DNA of 64,000 bases from Paenibacillus polymyxa (GCF_015710975.1 NZ_CP049783.1:2671501-2735500); one strand, 5' to 3'. Shown: positions 19,142 to 30,000, numbered from the stretch's first letter. Numbers and translations: made by a program. Notes: generated by a model not told the origin, from the sequence alone.

Positions 19142-19968
19142 TGGCAAGCAAAAAAATCGCTTCCTCCATGATCAAATTCATTGTGCTAACAGTCCTACTC
19201 ATATTATTCATCGTACCGTTCGTCTTTCTGCTGATCAATTCGTTCAAGGAAAATATAGCGATTACCTCGAATCCGTTATCGCTTCCAGAGAGCTTCAATA
19301 TGACCAACTATATGAATGCATTTGATAAAATGAATTATATCACTGCATTCACTAACTCATTGGTCATAACGGTGTTAAGTGTCTTGTTTATCTCCCTGTT
19401 CGCGGCGATGACGGCTCATTATTTTGTCAGAAACAATACCAAGTTCAACCAATATACATTTATGCTGATGGTAGCTTCCATGATTATTCCATTCCAGGCC
19501 ATCATGATTCCATTGGTGAAAATTTACGGCTCACTTGATCTGCTGAACAGCAAATGGTCGCTGATTTACATGTATATCGGTTTTGGTAGCTCGCTGGCCG
19601 TCTTCATTTATCATGGATTCGTAAAGAGTATTCCGAAGGAACTGGAGGAAGCGGCGCTGATTGACGGCTGCACGCGAATTCAAACCTTCTTCCGAATCGT
19701 GTTTCCGGTATTGATGCCTACGACGGCCACTATTTCCATTCTCAATGTACTGTGGATCTGGAATGATTTTCTGCTGCCTTCGCTCATTCTGGTCGATCCT
19801 GAGCAAAGGACACTTCCGCTGTCCACATACAACTTTTATGGAACCTACACAGTGGATTATGGGCCATTGATGGCAAGTTTGGTACTCACGATATTTCCGA
19901 TCATTATCATCTATCTGTTTGCCCAAAAATATATTATTCAGGGTGTTATGCAAGGTTCGATTAAATAA
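19141..19968 (+). CDS. ABC sugar transporter permease (MalG/UgpE type)
   Basis: Second permease subunit, 275 residues, about six transmembrane segments, with the EAA-loop sequence EAALIDGCTRIQTFFRIVFP near residue 170. The ATG shares a base with the upstream stop (TAATG). GGAGG sits just before it. The gene pairs with the preceding permease for uptake of the fructoside substrate hydrolysed by the next gene product. Confidence 0.92.
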   Translation: MASKKIASSMIKFIVLTVLLILFIVPFVFLLINSFKENIAITSNPLSLPESFNMTNYMNAFDKMNYITAFTNSLVITVLSVLFISLFAAMTAHYFVRNNTKFNQYTFMLMVASMIIPFQAIMIPLVKIYGSLDLLNSKWSLIYMYIGFGSSLAVFIYHGFVKSIPKELEEAALIDGCTRIQTFFRIVFPVLMPTTATISILNVLWIWNDFLLPSLILVDPEQRTLPLSTYNFYGTYTVDYGPLMASLVLTIFPIIIIYLFAQKYIIQGVMQGSIK

Positions 19969-20003
19969 CTGTAGGAGTAGGATGCCTTATCAAACATACT
20001 AGA

Positions 20004-21467
20004 GTGTATACGAGAGAAAATGCTGATCAATTTATTTCCCAATCCAAGCATATGCTTCGGCCGGATTATCGGCTGAACTATCATTTAATGGCTGAATTTG
20101 GCTGGATGAATGATCCGAACGGTTTCATTCAATATAACGGGCAGTATCACTTGTTCTATCAACATTATCCGTATAAATCGGTGTGGGGACCGATGCACTG
20201 GGGACACGCAGTCAGCCGCGATCTTATGAAGTGGGACTATCTACCGGTTGCTTTGGCTCCGGACGGTGAGTTCGACCGGGATGGCTGCTTCTCCGGCAGT
20301 GCGGTTGAGCAGGACGGGAAGCTTGTCCTGATGTATACCGGACATGTTGTAACCGGCCCCGACAAAGATCAGGATTACAAGCAGTCACAGGGAATTGCAG
20401 TATCAGAAGACGGAGTGACATTCGAAAAGTGGGAGGGCAACCCGGTCATCGGTTATGACGCCATACCGGACACGGTCAGCCGCAAAGATTTTCGTGACCC
20501 CAAGGTGTTCAGGCATGAGGACCAATACTACGTCGTTCTTGGTTCTAATGACGCCCAAGGGAACGGGCTTGTACTGCTTTACCGATCTGAAGACCTGAGA
20601 AACTGGACGTATGTCAATGTGCTGGCTGTGAGTGACGGACGCTACGGCGATAATTGGGAGTGTCCGGATTTGTTCCCGCTCGGCGATCGGCACGTATTCA
20701 TGCTGTCTCCACAGCGCATGCCTGCTCAGGGAGAAGCATACCGTAATCTGCATTCCACCATGTACGGTATAGGTGATTTCAATGCGGAGGCTGGAACATT
20801 TACGGCAGAGCGGTATGCTCAGGTAGATCACGGATTCGATTTCTATGCCCCGCAGTCAACCTTGGATGATCAAGGGCGGCGTATCATCATCGGATGGATG
20901 GATATGTGGGAGTCGGAGATGCCAACCCAGCAGGGACATCATTGGGCAGGTGCGATGAGTCTTCCGCGGGAAGCGGTGATCGACCACGACAGATTGCTGT
21001 TCCGTCCGCTTGAAGAGGTGGAGAATTACCGATCCAATCTGTTCGAGCAGCATGATATCTTACTGACAGGCGAGCATATTATGGAAACGTCCGGAGATAG
21101 CTACGAGCTGAAGGCGGTATTTGAGTTCGAGGCTGGCCATACGGAGGAATTCGGCTTGAAGCTGAGAGTGGGCGACGAAGAGGAGACGGTACTGTCGTAT
21201 CGTCCCGATGACGGTCTATTCCGTTTTAACCGTGAGCGTGCCGGTATCGGACCGGGCGGAGAGAGAAGAGTACCCTTGGGCTTACAAGAGGGACGTTTGG
21301 AGCTTCGGATTTTCGTCGATAAAAGCTCTGTGGAAATATTCATCGGTGACGGTGAATACGTCCTCACAGGAAGAGTGTATCCCGGAATGGAATCAACAGG
21401 TATTCGTGCATTTGCAAGCGGAAAATGTACGTTGGCCTCGTTCCAGAAGTGGGATATTCTCACATAG
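20004..21467 (+). CDS. GH32 beta-fructosidase (intracellular sucrase / fructan-oligomer hydrolase)
   Basis: Hydrolyses beta-fructosides such as sucrose or short fructans; 487 residues, a five-bladed propeller followed by a beta-sandwich. Conserved GH32 elements: WMNDPNG with nucleophile D37, FRDPK with D165, and WECPD with acid/base E219. There is no signal peptide, so it acts in the cytoplasm on imported sugar. The start is uncertain: GTG 20004 is weakly placed, with GGAGTAGG about 20 bases upstream, and an ATG at 19982 runs into a stop after six codons. The gene ends the ABC operon and is followed by a terminator. It could be called sacA or scrB; phosphorylated sucrose is less likely as substrate because the uptake system is ABC, not PTS. 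Confidence 0.9.
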   Translation: MYTRENADQFISQSKHMLRPDYRLNYHLMAEFGWMNDPNGFIQYNGQYHLFYQHYPYKSVWGPMHWGHAVSRDLMKWDYLPVALAPDGEFDRDGCFSGSAVEQDGKLVLMYTGHVVTGPDKDQDYKQSQGIAVSEDGVTFEKWEGNPVIGYDAIPDTVSRKDFRDPKVFRHEDQYYVVLGSNDAQGNGLVLLYRSEDLRNWTYVNVLAVSDGRYGDNWECPDLFPLGDRHVFMLSPQRMPAQGEAYRNLHSTMYGIGDFNAEAGTFTAERYAQVDHGFDFYAPQSTLDDQGRRIIIGWMDMWESEMPTQQGHHWAGAMSLPREAVIDHDRLLFRPLEEVENYRSNLFEQHDILLTGEHIMETSGDSYELKAVFEFEAGHTEEFGLKLRVGDEEETVLSYRPDDGLFRFNRERAGIGPGGERRVPLGLQEGRLELRIFVDKSSVEIFIGDGEYVLTGRVYPGMESTGIRAFASGKCTLASFQKWDILT

Positions 21468-21480
21468 AATCGCATCACAA

Positions 21481-21519
21481 ACAGGAGCCTGACCGTTGAT
21501 GGTCAGGTTCCTGTTTTTT
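21481..21519. terminator. Terminator of the GH32 operon
   Basis: A 14-base stem (21481-21494 with 21501-21514, one G-T pair), six-base loop and T run. It lies between convergent genes and may serve both. Confidence 0.85.
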
Positions 21520-21542
21520 GTGGCCATTTTGCTTGTGTAATT

Positions 21543-22742
21543 TTAGGCGCGCTTATTTTGCAGATAAGCATCAAGATAAGCATCAATTTTGGTGAGGGCT
21601 TCTTCTGTACCGCCGGATTGCTGGAAGCTATTATTTATTTTTTGTACGCCCTCTTTATAGGCTGCGTTTGACACGACCTCATGTACGGCATCTCTTAACG
21701 ATTGTGCATTGATTTGATCTTTAGTTATTCGATAGCCAGCCTGAAGTTCAGTTAACCGCTGTGCGACCATGGGCTGATCTTTGTCCTGAGGCAGCACCAC
21801 CAAGGGGACATTAAAGTGAATTCCTTCATTCACACTGTTCATTCCACCATGAGTAATAAATACATCTGTATGACGTAATACCTCCAATTGAGGTACATAG
21901 GGTGAGATGATAAAGTGCTCAGGGGCTGGATTAATTTTGGTAAAGTCAGCTTTTTCGCCAGCCGCAATCACGACGATGCCTTCAAAATCGGAAAAAGCCT
22001 CAATGCAGGTGTTAAAAAAGTCCTCAGTATGGTCTAGAACAGTTCCCATCGAAATATACAAAACCTTTTTACCCTGTAGTCTGTCTAGCGGGTATGAATT
22101 TTCTCTTTTGCGCTCCGGGAAGCTGGGGCCAATAAAAAGATGCTCGTCCCCAAATTGTTCACCATTCGGTTGAAAATATCTGCTCGTATATACGACATTC
22201 AAAGCTCCTGAATTGTTCATAAATTGAACCAGATCTTTGGGAGCAACACCGAACCTTTCTTTCATGAGATGCAGTGAAGATGTGACTTGTTCATCAGGCT
22301 GAAACGGTACTTTAGCGTCGGAGCGGAAGAGATTGGCAGCCATCAGATGATTTGAAATGAGAAAAGATGGGGATGAAGAGATGCCTGGGATATTCAAATA
22401 ATCTCTTACTAATTCACCAGCTCCGAATCGATCATAGAACACCAAGTCAAATTGAATACGCTCGGACATCTCCTGAGTGATGGCTAAGATGTCCATCGAA
22501 GTCTGGATATGAATATTCAAAAATGCGTTCAGTCCTGCCGGAGTGTTGGTATCAATGGAAGCAGTCCTGACCAGATCAGGATGCAGGTGAACCTTCGCTC
22601 CAACTGCTTCGAGTCTATTCTTGTATTTCTCAGTTGTAATGTAATGAACCTGGTCCCCTCGTGCTGCAAAGGCTTGCGTGATCCCAAGCGTGGGGTTTAC
22701 ATGTCCTTCTGCCGGAAAATTAACCATTAATACATTTAACAT
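21543..22742 (-). CDS. Macrolide-type (MGT/YjiC-like) glycosyltransferase
   Basis: GT1-family UDP-sugar-dependent transferase of 399 residues. The N-terminal acceptor half starts with the PAEGHVNP motif. The C-terminal donor-binding half contains FITHGGMNSVNEG and VVLPQDKDQPMVAQR, the usual nucleotide-sugar signature. Such enzymes in Bacillus glycosylate macrolides, flavonoids and other small hydrophobic acceptors. It stands alone, with an AAGGAG site before the ATG. A second member of the family lies at 36629-37846. The acceptor cannot be read from the sequence; detoxification or modification of a secondary metabolite is the likely role. Confidence 0.85.
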   Translation of the reverse strand: MLNVLMVNFPAEGHVNPTLGITQAFAARGDQVHYITTEKYKNRLEAVGAKVHLHPDLVRTASIDTNTPAGLNAFLNIHIQTSMDILAITQEMSERIQFDLVFYDRFGAGELVRDYLNIPGISSSPSFLISNHLMAANLFRSDAKVPFQPDEQVTSSLHLMKERFGVAPKDLVQFMNNSGALNVVYTSRYFQPNGEQFGDEHLFIGPSFPERKRENSYPLDRLQGKKVLYISMGTVLDHTEDFFNTCIEAFSDFEGIVVIAAGEKADFTKINPAPEHFIISPYVPQLEVLRHTDVFITHGGMNSVNEGIHFNVPLVVLPQDKDQPMVAQRLTELQAGYRITKDQINAQSLRDAVHEVVSNAAYKEGVQKINNSFQQSGGTEEALTKIDAYLDAYLQNKRA

Positions 22743-22914
22743 CCATCCTTACTCCTTTCCTTCTCTTTCATTTAAGATGCAGTTTTAACTGAATCTCTCA
22801 ATCCATAATAACAATAATATTTATTTTTTCAAATGATATCCTTTCATGATTGCGTTTTAAAACAGTCAATATAATTCAAAAGAATAAGGACTAGGGCATG
22901 TTAGCATGAAATGT

Positions 22915-22944
22915 GTATAACAAATATTTACCTCGTGCATAGTA
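22915..22944 (+). promoter_or_regulatory. Sigma-G-like promoter of sspH
   Basis: GTATA (22915-22919) and CATAGTA (22938-22944) with an 18-base spacer fit the forespore sigma-G pattern (GHATR and CATWMTA, one mismatch). It ends about 36 bases before the start codon of a spore-protein gene, which supports it. Confidence 0.5.
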
Positions 22945-22980
22945 AAGACGAACCTATTTAGCGAGGGAGGTTTTTTCTAA

Positions 22981-23175
22981 ATGAATGTCCAAAGAGCACA
23001 AGAAATAGCGTCCTCTTCCATCATGGCAAATGTGTTGTGCGATGGGTTACCCATCTACATTCAGCATGTGAACGAACAACGTGAGACGGCACGGATCTAT
23101 GCGCTGAACAATCCGGAAGAGGAACGGGAAGTGCCATTGTACGCGTTAACAGAACGAGATCAAACCCTTGAATAG
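22981..23175 (+). CDS. sspH: H-type small acid-soluble spore protein
   Basis: 64 residues. The sequence follows the SspH family closely: MNVQRAQEI start, an S-MANV segment, then GLPIYIQHVNE, ETARIY, NPEEEREVPLYAL. SspH proteins are minor components of the spore core, made in the forespore under sigma-G or sigma-F. GGGAGG lies upstream of the ATG. A small acidic gene follows after 18 bases and is probably co-transcribed. Confidence 0.92.
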   Translation: MNVQRAQEIASSSIMANVLCDGLPIYIQHVNEQRETARIYALNNPEEEREVPLYALTERDQTLE

Positions 23176-23193
23176 AAAGGAGCGACATGAAAA

Positions 23194-23364
23194 GTGAAAC
23201 CCAATCAACAGAAAGAGATCGAGGCAGATCGTTTGAATTTTCGTGATCAGACGGACGATGTGGTCAGAGAAGTACCGGCCACAACAGATGCCAGTGAAGC
23301 TGTTGCAGCAATGACCTCGCATATCAATAAATATGATGTACCAGATGAGTTGGAAGAAGAATAG
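23194..23364 (+). CDS. Small acidic protein of unknown function downstream of sspH
   Basis: 56 residues, highly charged and hydrophilic (many E, D, Q), with no hydrophobic segment and no motif I recognise. The start is GTG 23194, placed 11 bases after AAAGGAG; an ATG at 23187 in another frame gives only about 19 codons. The short gap to sspH suggests one transcript and forespore expression. It ends with an EEE run just before a terminator. Confidence 0.6.
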   Translation: MKPNQQKEIEADRLNFRDQTDDVVREVPATTDASEAVAAMTSHINKYDVPDELEEE

Positions 23365-23374
23365 GGAGTGGACA

Positions 23375-23407
23375 AGCGCGCACAGGATAACCTGTTGCGT
23401 GCTTTTT
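23375..23407 (+). terminator. Terminator of the sspH unit
   Basis: Stem AGCGCGC-ACAGG with CCTGTTGCGTGCT (one bulge), four-base loop, then five T. Confidence 0.75.
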
Positions 23408-23616
23408 ATATGACGTATAATTGGATCGTATCGAACAAAAAGTATTCAATGCCCAAACGTACAAGTGAAGCTGCCCGTGTGTACGTTTTTTTCTTTTCGT
23501 TTTTTTGTAAAATAAGTTATACATGATTTCTGTTCAAACGAAATGGACCCGCTGCTTATAGCGGCATTGTCTCTAATAAGTTGAAAAGCATGAATTCAGA
23601 ATTGTAGGAGGGAATT

Positions 23617-24849
23617 ATGAACGATGAATTCAATGTACAGGTTCAAAATCTAGATCCGGAAATAAGTGCAGGTGAAGTTGAGAACAAGGACATTTCGAAA
23701 ATATTAACTATTATATGGATTTTTATAATTTATAGTGAGTCTGTCATTCTTCAACATTTGTTCGGTGGTTTATATCTGTTGCAAAGTTCCTTGTTTACTG
23801 TAATCATCATATTGCACATCCTCTTGTACTTGCATGCTCATAGAGTTGCAAAATATTTTTCATGGGCTTATTTTGTTGTACAAGGGGGATTGATCTTTGC
23901 AAGTGCATTTCTTCTACCTGACAGTTTCTCCATAGTACTGGTGGGGCTAATGCCCGTTTTGGTGGGTCAGAGTATAGGTATTTATTATAAGCCGCTCAAG
24001 GTTATTCTTGTATTTTTGATCTCCTATGTGCTTTTTTGTGTGGCTGTGGTCTCTCACAATGAGGGCAGGCAATTTGTGTTGTTCATCCCATTATTTTTTC
24101 TAATTGTCGTTGTTATAGTAGCTTATGCGGTTCTTTTTCTCAAACAAGTCAAAGCACGAATCCGCACGCAAAATGTTCTGAAAGAGCTTGAAGCCGCACA
24201 TCAAAAGGTGGAAGAACTTACAATTGCCAATGAACGACAACGTATGGCTCGTGATCTGCATGATACGCTGGCTCAAGGGCTTGCTGGGCTAATCATGCAG
24301 CTTGAAGCTATTGATGCTCATCTGACAAAAGGAAGTACGCAAAGGGCTCAGGAGATCGTCCAACAATCGATGTCACAAGTGCGAAGAACATTGTCTGATT
24401 CGAGACGAGCTATAGACAATCTGCGTTCGAAAACCATCTCGGAAGTTGATTTTGTAGAGGCCGTGGAGGAAGAAATACAGCGATTTACTATGGCTACGAG
24501 CATTCGAGTAATACGCAACATCAAAATTAAAGCTTCCGTCCCCAGACTGTTGTTCGAACATGGATTGTTTATAATAAGCGAATGTTTAACCAATGTAGCG
24601 AAGCATTCACATGCGAATACCGTATGGATTCATATTTTAGATAACGAAGGCAAGATTGAAATCGAGATTCGCGATGATGGCAAAGGATTTGATAAGGATA
24701 TTATTGCCAAGCAGACAGGACATTACGGAATTATAGGTATGCATGAACGTGTACGGATGCTGGGTGGAAACATAAATATCAACAGTATAGTTCAAGAAGG
24801 TACAGCTATAAAAATAGAGGCGCCTCTTACTAAAGGAGACCTATCATGA
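23617..24849 (+). CDS. NarL-group sensor histidine kinase (HisKA_3)
   Basis: Membrane-bound kinase, 410 residues. Several hydrophobic segments occupy about residues 28-175, with no large extracytoplasmic domain, so it probably senses a membrane or lipid-associated signal, as in DesK/LiaS-type kinases. A short coiled coil (about 178-205) leads to the dimerisation box ERQRMARDLHDTLAQGL, with the phosphorylated H215. The ATPase domain follows: N box near NVAKHSHAN and G box DDGKGFD. The stop overlaps the start of the response regulator (ATGA). The pair precedes a tripartite-like export operon, a likely target. Confidence 0.92.
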   Translation: MNDEFNVQVQNLDPEISAGEVENKDISKILTIIWIFIIYSESVILQHLFGGLYLLQSSLFTVIIILHILLYLHAHRVAKYFSWAYFVVQGGLIFASAFLLPDSFSIVLVGLMPVLVGQSIGIYYKPLKVILVFLISYVLFCVAVVSHNEGRQFVLFIPLFFLIVVVIVAYAVLFLKQVKARIRTQNVLKELEAAHQKVEELTIANERQRMARDLHDTLAQGLAGLIMQLEAIDAHLTKGSTQRAQEIVQQSMSQVRRTLSDSRRAIDNLRSKTISEVDFVEAVEEEIQRFTMATSIRVIRNIKIKASVPRLLFEHGLFIISECLTNVAKHSHANTVWIHILDNEGKIEIEIRDDGKGFDKDIIAKQTGHYGIIGMHERVRMLGGNININSIVQEGTAIKIEAPLTKGDLS

Positions 24850-25496
24850 AATACAAGATTTTAATCGTCGATGATCATTGGGTCGTTAGAGAAGGGTTAA
24901 AGCTGGTGTTGGAGACCAATGACAGCTATGAAGTTATTGGTGAAGCCGGAGAAGGTACAACAGCTCTTAAACTGATCGAAGAACTCCAACCGGATGTCAT
25001 ATTGTTGGATTTATATATGCCACAAATGAGTGGTTTGGAAACTATGAAAGCCCTCAGAGAAAAACAAAATGAAACGCCAGTCATTATCCTGACTACCTAT
25101 AACGAAGATGATCTCATGATTAAAGGACTTTCTTTAGGGGCAAAGGGATATTTGTTAAAAGATACCAGTCGGGAAAACTTATTTCGCACGATTGAGTCAG
25201 CACTTAGAGGCGAAACGTTGCTTCAGCCAGAAATAACAGCTAGGGTGTTCGCTGCAACGAATAAGAAAGAAGCCAAGCCAGAGCCGCACGAAAGCAGCTT
25301 AGTTCTTACTGATAAGGAAAGGCACATATTAAAGTCGGTTGCACACGGTTTTAAAAGCAAAGAAATTGCCTTTGATATGGGGATTTCCGAGCGTACCGTC
25401 AAAGCGCATTTAACGAATATTTATAACAAGCTTGGTGTTGATTCTAGATCCGAAGCCGTTGCTGTTTCGTTGGAGCGTGGTATTTTACAGCTTTAG
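24846..25496 (+). CDS. NarL/LuxR-type response regulator
   Basis: 216 residues. The receiver domain (residues 1-120) has D9/D10, the phosphoacceptor D55 in VILLDLYMPQ and K105. A C-terminal LuxR helix-turn-helix (about 150-212) contains LTDKERHILKSVAHG and the recognition segment ISERTVKAHLTNIYNKL. It overlaps the kinase gene by four bases. Phosphorylation by the kinase would activate DNA binding. The downstream efflux genes are the natural candidates for control, inferred from adjacency. Confidence 0.95.
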   Translation: MKYKILIVDDHWVVREGLKLVLETNDSYEVIGEAGEGTTALKLIEELQPDVILLDLYMPQMSGLETMKALREKQNETPVIILTTYNEDDLMIKGLSLGAKGYLLKDTSRENLFRTIESALRGETLLQPEITARVFAATNKKEAKPEPHESSLVLTDKERHILKSVAHGFKSKEIAFDMGISERTVKAHLTNIYNKLGVDSRSEAVAVSLERGILQL

Positions 25497-25532
25497 AGAT
25501 GTTAACTAAATATATGTTATTTCATTGCCCAG

Positions 25533-25570
25533 TCGTACATAAGGTGCTTGCCCCTTTGTACGATTTTTTT
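25533..25570 (+). terminator. Terminator after the two-component genes
   Basis: Stem TCGTACA(T)AAGG with CCTT-TGTACGA followed by seven T. The pump genes downstream therefore need their own promoter, while both units may respond to the same regulator. Confidence 0.85.
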
Positions 25571-25669
25571 GTGTGTTCATTGTTATAACATGAAACAAGA
25601 AATGAAAAAGTTTACTTGACCCACGGGTTGCTGATAGCACCTTTAGAAGAGAGAATCAGGGAGGATGAC

Positions 25670-27091
25670 ATGAAGTTGAAGAGAAAAGGAATCAGGATCA
25701 TGATTACAGGGATTGCATTAGCTATAGTAGCTTCCGGTTGCTCCAGTGCAACGGAGAACTCTGTAACACAAGCCAGTCACCCGGTAAAAGTAGAGAAGCT
25801 TGTAATGAAACCTTTGGCCAATGATTTTAATTTGGCAGGAACATTGCAGGCAAGTAATGAAGCTAGTGTTTCCTTTGAAGCGGATGGACGTATATTGAAC
25901 ACTATGGTTGAGGTAGGGGATTCCGTAGAAAAAGGGAGCGTCCTTGCGAAGTTGGATACATCTGCTTACCAGTTGCAGCTGGATCGGGCCAAGGCAACCA
26001 TGGAGAAGGCAAAGGCCGGTCTTAGCCAAGCGGAGGCTTCTGTTCAATCGGCACAGGCGGGTATTCATAGTTCGCAATCCCAGGTCGATGCGGCCCAATC
26101 GAAATTGCAGGAATTGAACAATGGCGCCAAAAAACAGGAAATTGCCCAGTCACAAAATGCGGTTACTGCGGCAACCAATGCTTACAATAAGAAAAAGGCG
26201 GATGCCGCACGGACACAGAGCCTGTTCCAGGCAGGCGCAGCATCATTGTCGGAAAATGAGAATGCACAGCTGGAATTAACGAATGCACAAAAAAGTTTAA
26301 GTGACGCACAAGAGCAGCTGTCTCTCTTGCTTGCAGGCGCCTCGCAGGAACAACGTACCCAGGCTTCAGCTGGTATAGAGCAGGCCAGAGCAGGGCTGGA
26401 GACCGCTATTGCTACGAAACAGCAAGGGCTAGCCAGTAAAGCTCAGGCGCAAGCTACCTACGAGGATGCATTGGCTGCTTATGAACAGTCATCCTTGTCA
26501 CTTAAAAAAGCGACTTTAACCTCCCCGATCACGGGCGTGGTCATTGAAAAAAAAGTAGCCGATGGTCAACTGGGCTCCAGTGGAAGTGAGGCATTCATTG
26601 TCGGGAATATCAAGACCTTAAAAGTACTTCTGCCCGTACCGGATAGCGAAATCTTATCATGGAAGAAAAACCAAAAAGTAAATATTTCTCTCTATGATGA
26701 AATTAGAACAGGGACTGTTACTCAGATCTATCCATCCACGAATACCAAAACGGGCAGTATTAATGTGGAAGTTAGCATTCCTAATCCTGAACTGAATTGG
26801 AAACCTGGTCAAGTCATCAGCGCATCTAAAAGTGTGAATCAAGCGGAAGCACTGTTAGTGCCTGTGGAAGCCGTGATTAGCAATGGAAGTGACCCTTATA
26901 TATTTAAAGCTGTGAATGGTAAGGCTGTTAAAACCACGATTAAAGTGGGAAAAGTGACGAATAATCAATTCGAAGTTCTCTCCGGACTACAGGCAGGCGA
27001 TCAAATCGTTACACAAGGAGCAGGAACCTTATTTAATGGCGATTTAATTGGGAATGATGTGCTTGGGAAATCGGAGGAGTCGTCCGAATGA
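25670..27091 (+). CDS. Efflux membrane-fusion-type lipoprotein (RND periplasmic adaptor family)
   Basis: 473 residues. Lipobox ASGC with C24 anchors it to the outer face of the membrane. A barrel-sandwich (lipoyl-like) half near residues 55-95 is followed by a long Ala/Gln-rich coiled coil (about 100-270), the second lipoyl half with the TSPITGVVIEKKV block, and a beta-barrel domain. The start at 25670 follows GGGAGG. It overlaps the pump gene by four bases (ATGA). In monoderm bacteria there is no outer-membrane channel, so the adaptor probably shapes substrate capture or release at the cell surface. Confidence 0.9.
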   Translation: MKLKRKGIRIMITGIALAIVASGCSSATENSVTQASHPVKVEKLVMKPLANDFNLAGTLQASNEASVSFEADGRILNTMVEVGDSVEKGSVLAKLDTSAYQLQLDRAKATMEKAKAGLSQAEASVQSAQAGIHSSQSQVDAAQSKLQELNNGAKKQEIAQSQNAVTAATNAYNKKKADAARTQSLFQAGAASLSENENAQLELTNAQKSLSDAQEQLSLLLAGASQEQRTQASAGIEQARAGLETAIATKQQGLASKAQAQATYEDALAAYEQSSLSLKKATLTSPITGVVIEKKVADGQLGSSGSEAFIVGNIKTLKVLLPVPDSEILSWKKNQKVNISLYDEIRTGTVTQIYPSTNTKTGSINVEVSIPNPELNWKPGQVISASKSVNQAEALLVPVEAVISNGSDPYIFKAVNGKAVKTTIKVGKVTNNQFEVLSGLQAGDQIVTQGAGTLFNGDLIGNDVLGKSEESSE

Positions 27092-30000
27092 TTAAATATA
27101 TTGTTAAAAAGCAGAAAATTACGCTTATTTTCTTTGGCATGTGCATACTGCTAGGGCTCTTCAATTTTACATCATTACCCAAACAGGAGCAGCCTGATGT
27201 TATTCCTATGACAGCTAGTGTTACAACGATCTATCCGGGTGCCTCACCTGAAAGAATCGAGCAAACCATTACTAAGATCATGGAACAGAAAATTAAAGCT
27301 GTGCAAGGTGTCAAAACGATTTCCTCTACTTCATCGAAAGGCCAATCCAGTATCATCATAGAAGCTTTGAATGATGCGGACCCGACCAAAGTATGGGCTG
27401 ATCTTCGTACGAAGGTAGAGGATGCACAATCTGAGCTTCCAGAGGATGCGATGCAGCCTATGATCAATGATAGCATGACTAGCTCTTTCATTGGTTCATA
27501 TGCGATTACTTCTGATAAGGTTGAGGATTTATATTCGTTAAATGAATTAATGAACAAATGGAAAGATCAATTAAAAACAGTCCCTGGTATTTCGCAGGTC
27601 AATATTCAAGGAGTACCCGAGCAAGAGGTACGAGTTAGTTTAGACACGCAAAAGATGCAACAATATAACCTCTCCTGGGAGCAGGTTGTCCAAGCGATCA
27701 AGGATGAGAATGATAGAGTACCTACAGGAAGTATGGATTTCAATGAGCGTACTTATCAGCTGACGGTAAATGCCTCAACGGACCCATCGATTCTGAATAA
27801 CGTCCAGATTTCAAGCAATGACGATGGATTTCCGATATCTTTGAAGGATATAGGTACTGCCTCGCTTGTTTTTAAAAAAGCAGCTAGTTATACGTATGTG
27901 AATACCAAGCCTGCTATTTCGATCAGTGTAAGCGGGGATATAGGAACGGATGTGCCGACGGTATCCAAAGCAACAACAGCTAAAATCAATCAGCTTGCGA
28001 GCAGTTTGCCGAAGAATGTACATTTTGAACTGCTTTTTGCACAAAATGATCGAGTGAGTGATATATTTGGAAACCTGACCAAAGAGATGATTATTGCTAT
28101 TTTATCGGTCATTGTGATATGTACTTTAGGTTTGAATTTGCTAACTTCTGCATTTGTAGCGTTGGCCATTCCTGTTTCCATCGCCATCGGCTTTATTTTC
28201 TTGCCCATGACAGGAACTACGCTGAATCAAATATCAGTCATCGGACTCATCATCGTGCTAGGGATATTGGTTGATGATGCGGTCGTGGTCAATGACAACA
28301 TTGAACGCCGACGCTCTGAATTTGGGGAAAATGCTACGGAGGCAGCCATTAAAGGAACCAAAGAGGTATCCTTATCGATCGTTACAGCTACGCTAGCTAC
28401 GGTTGCAGCATTTGCCCCGCTGTTATTCCTGCCGGGTAATATCGGAGACTTTATTAAACCGATCCCTACCGTTATTTCGTTAACCATGCTGGCTTCCATG
28501 ATTATGTCGCTAACGATTATTCCTATTTTCCGCCAATGGTATGATCAACGTCGTAAAGGAAAAGAGAGGAACCAAACCGTTAAGCCACCTGGGCTTCTGG
28601 GGCATCAAATCCAGTCTCTATCCAATGTGTACTCTAAAAACTGGATGCCAAAAATACTACGGCGTCCACTTTTAACAGCGCTGGTTGGTCTTATGATGGG
28701 TACAGCCGCTTATGGACTACTTGCGGTTGTTCCCATTCAACTATTCCCAGAATCCGATCAAGCAGATGCCACCATCAGCGTAACGATGCCAGAAGGAACG
28801 TCGTTGCAGGCAACCAATCGGGTTATTAACGAGATTGGCATGTGGGTCAAAAAACAACCAGAAACAGAACGGCTGTCGGCAACGGCAGGTGGAGGAGCGC
28901 CTCAGATGTATAGCGATGTTGCAGGCGGTCACGGCTCCGGGGGAGCGGTCAACGGTCAACTTGCTGTCGTTGGAAAAGAGGGGCTATTCGATCTCCAAAA
29001 AACAGTGGATAGCTGGACTCATACGCTTCAAGCCAAATATCCATCTGCATTGATCAGCATTCGGGTTCCTCAATTAGGCATCCCGGTCGGCAGTGCGGTG
29101 TCTATCCGTATGAAGGGAGAAGACATTGATAAACTGCAAAACATGACAGCTAAAGTCAAAGAAATGGTTGCGGCGACCCCCGGAGCTGTAGATGTGACCG
29201 ATAATATGGGAATGCAAAGCTATAATCTGAATTTCCAAGTCAATCCACAAGCATTGGATAAATATCGGGTTAGCTATTCCAATTTGACACGTACGCTGCT
29301 GTTAATGGGTGACGGAGTTAATGTAACGGATTTTGATACAGGTAAGGAACTACTGGATATCAATATATACATGAATAAACCAAACGATGATCCTGAGGTA
29401 TTGTTCCAGCAATTAAGTGTAACCAATGCGGCAAAAGAGCAAATTCCCTTATCCCAGTTAGTCACGATGAAACCGGACTTTTCCATTCAGCAAATCCACC
29501 GCTATGATTTGGAGCGGACAGTAACGATCTCAGCCAATGCAAATGGGCGTACGGCTACAGAACTTACTAATGACATCCGTAGCAAACTAACCCATACACA
29601 GTTTGAACCAGGCTATACCTGGGAGATGGGCGGAGAAACATCCGCGCAATCTGATATTTTTACAGATCTGGGCAAGTTAGCTATTATTGTTGTGTTTCTC
29701 ATCCTGCTCTTGATCACGATGCAGTTTTACTCCGTCTCCACACCGTTCATTATTATGACCACTGTGTATCTGGCAGCGGCAGGCGGAATTCTTGGAAGCT
29801 TTATTTCAGGCATGCCAATTGGATTCATGAGTATTATGGGTATCATTTCACTGGCCGGTATCGTCGTGCGCAACGGTATTGTGTTGATAGAGTTTATTGA
29901 AGATGCGCGGCGTGAAGGAGCCGAACTGACAGACGCAATTCTTATGGCATGTTCTGCCCGTTTCCGTCCGATCTTGCTTACTTCGCTAACTGCGATTGTG

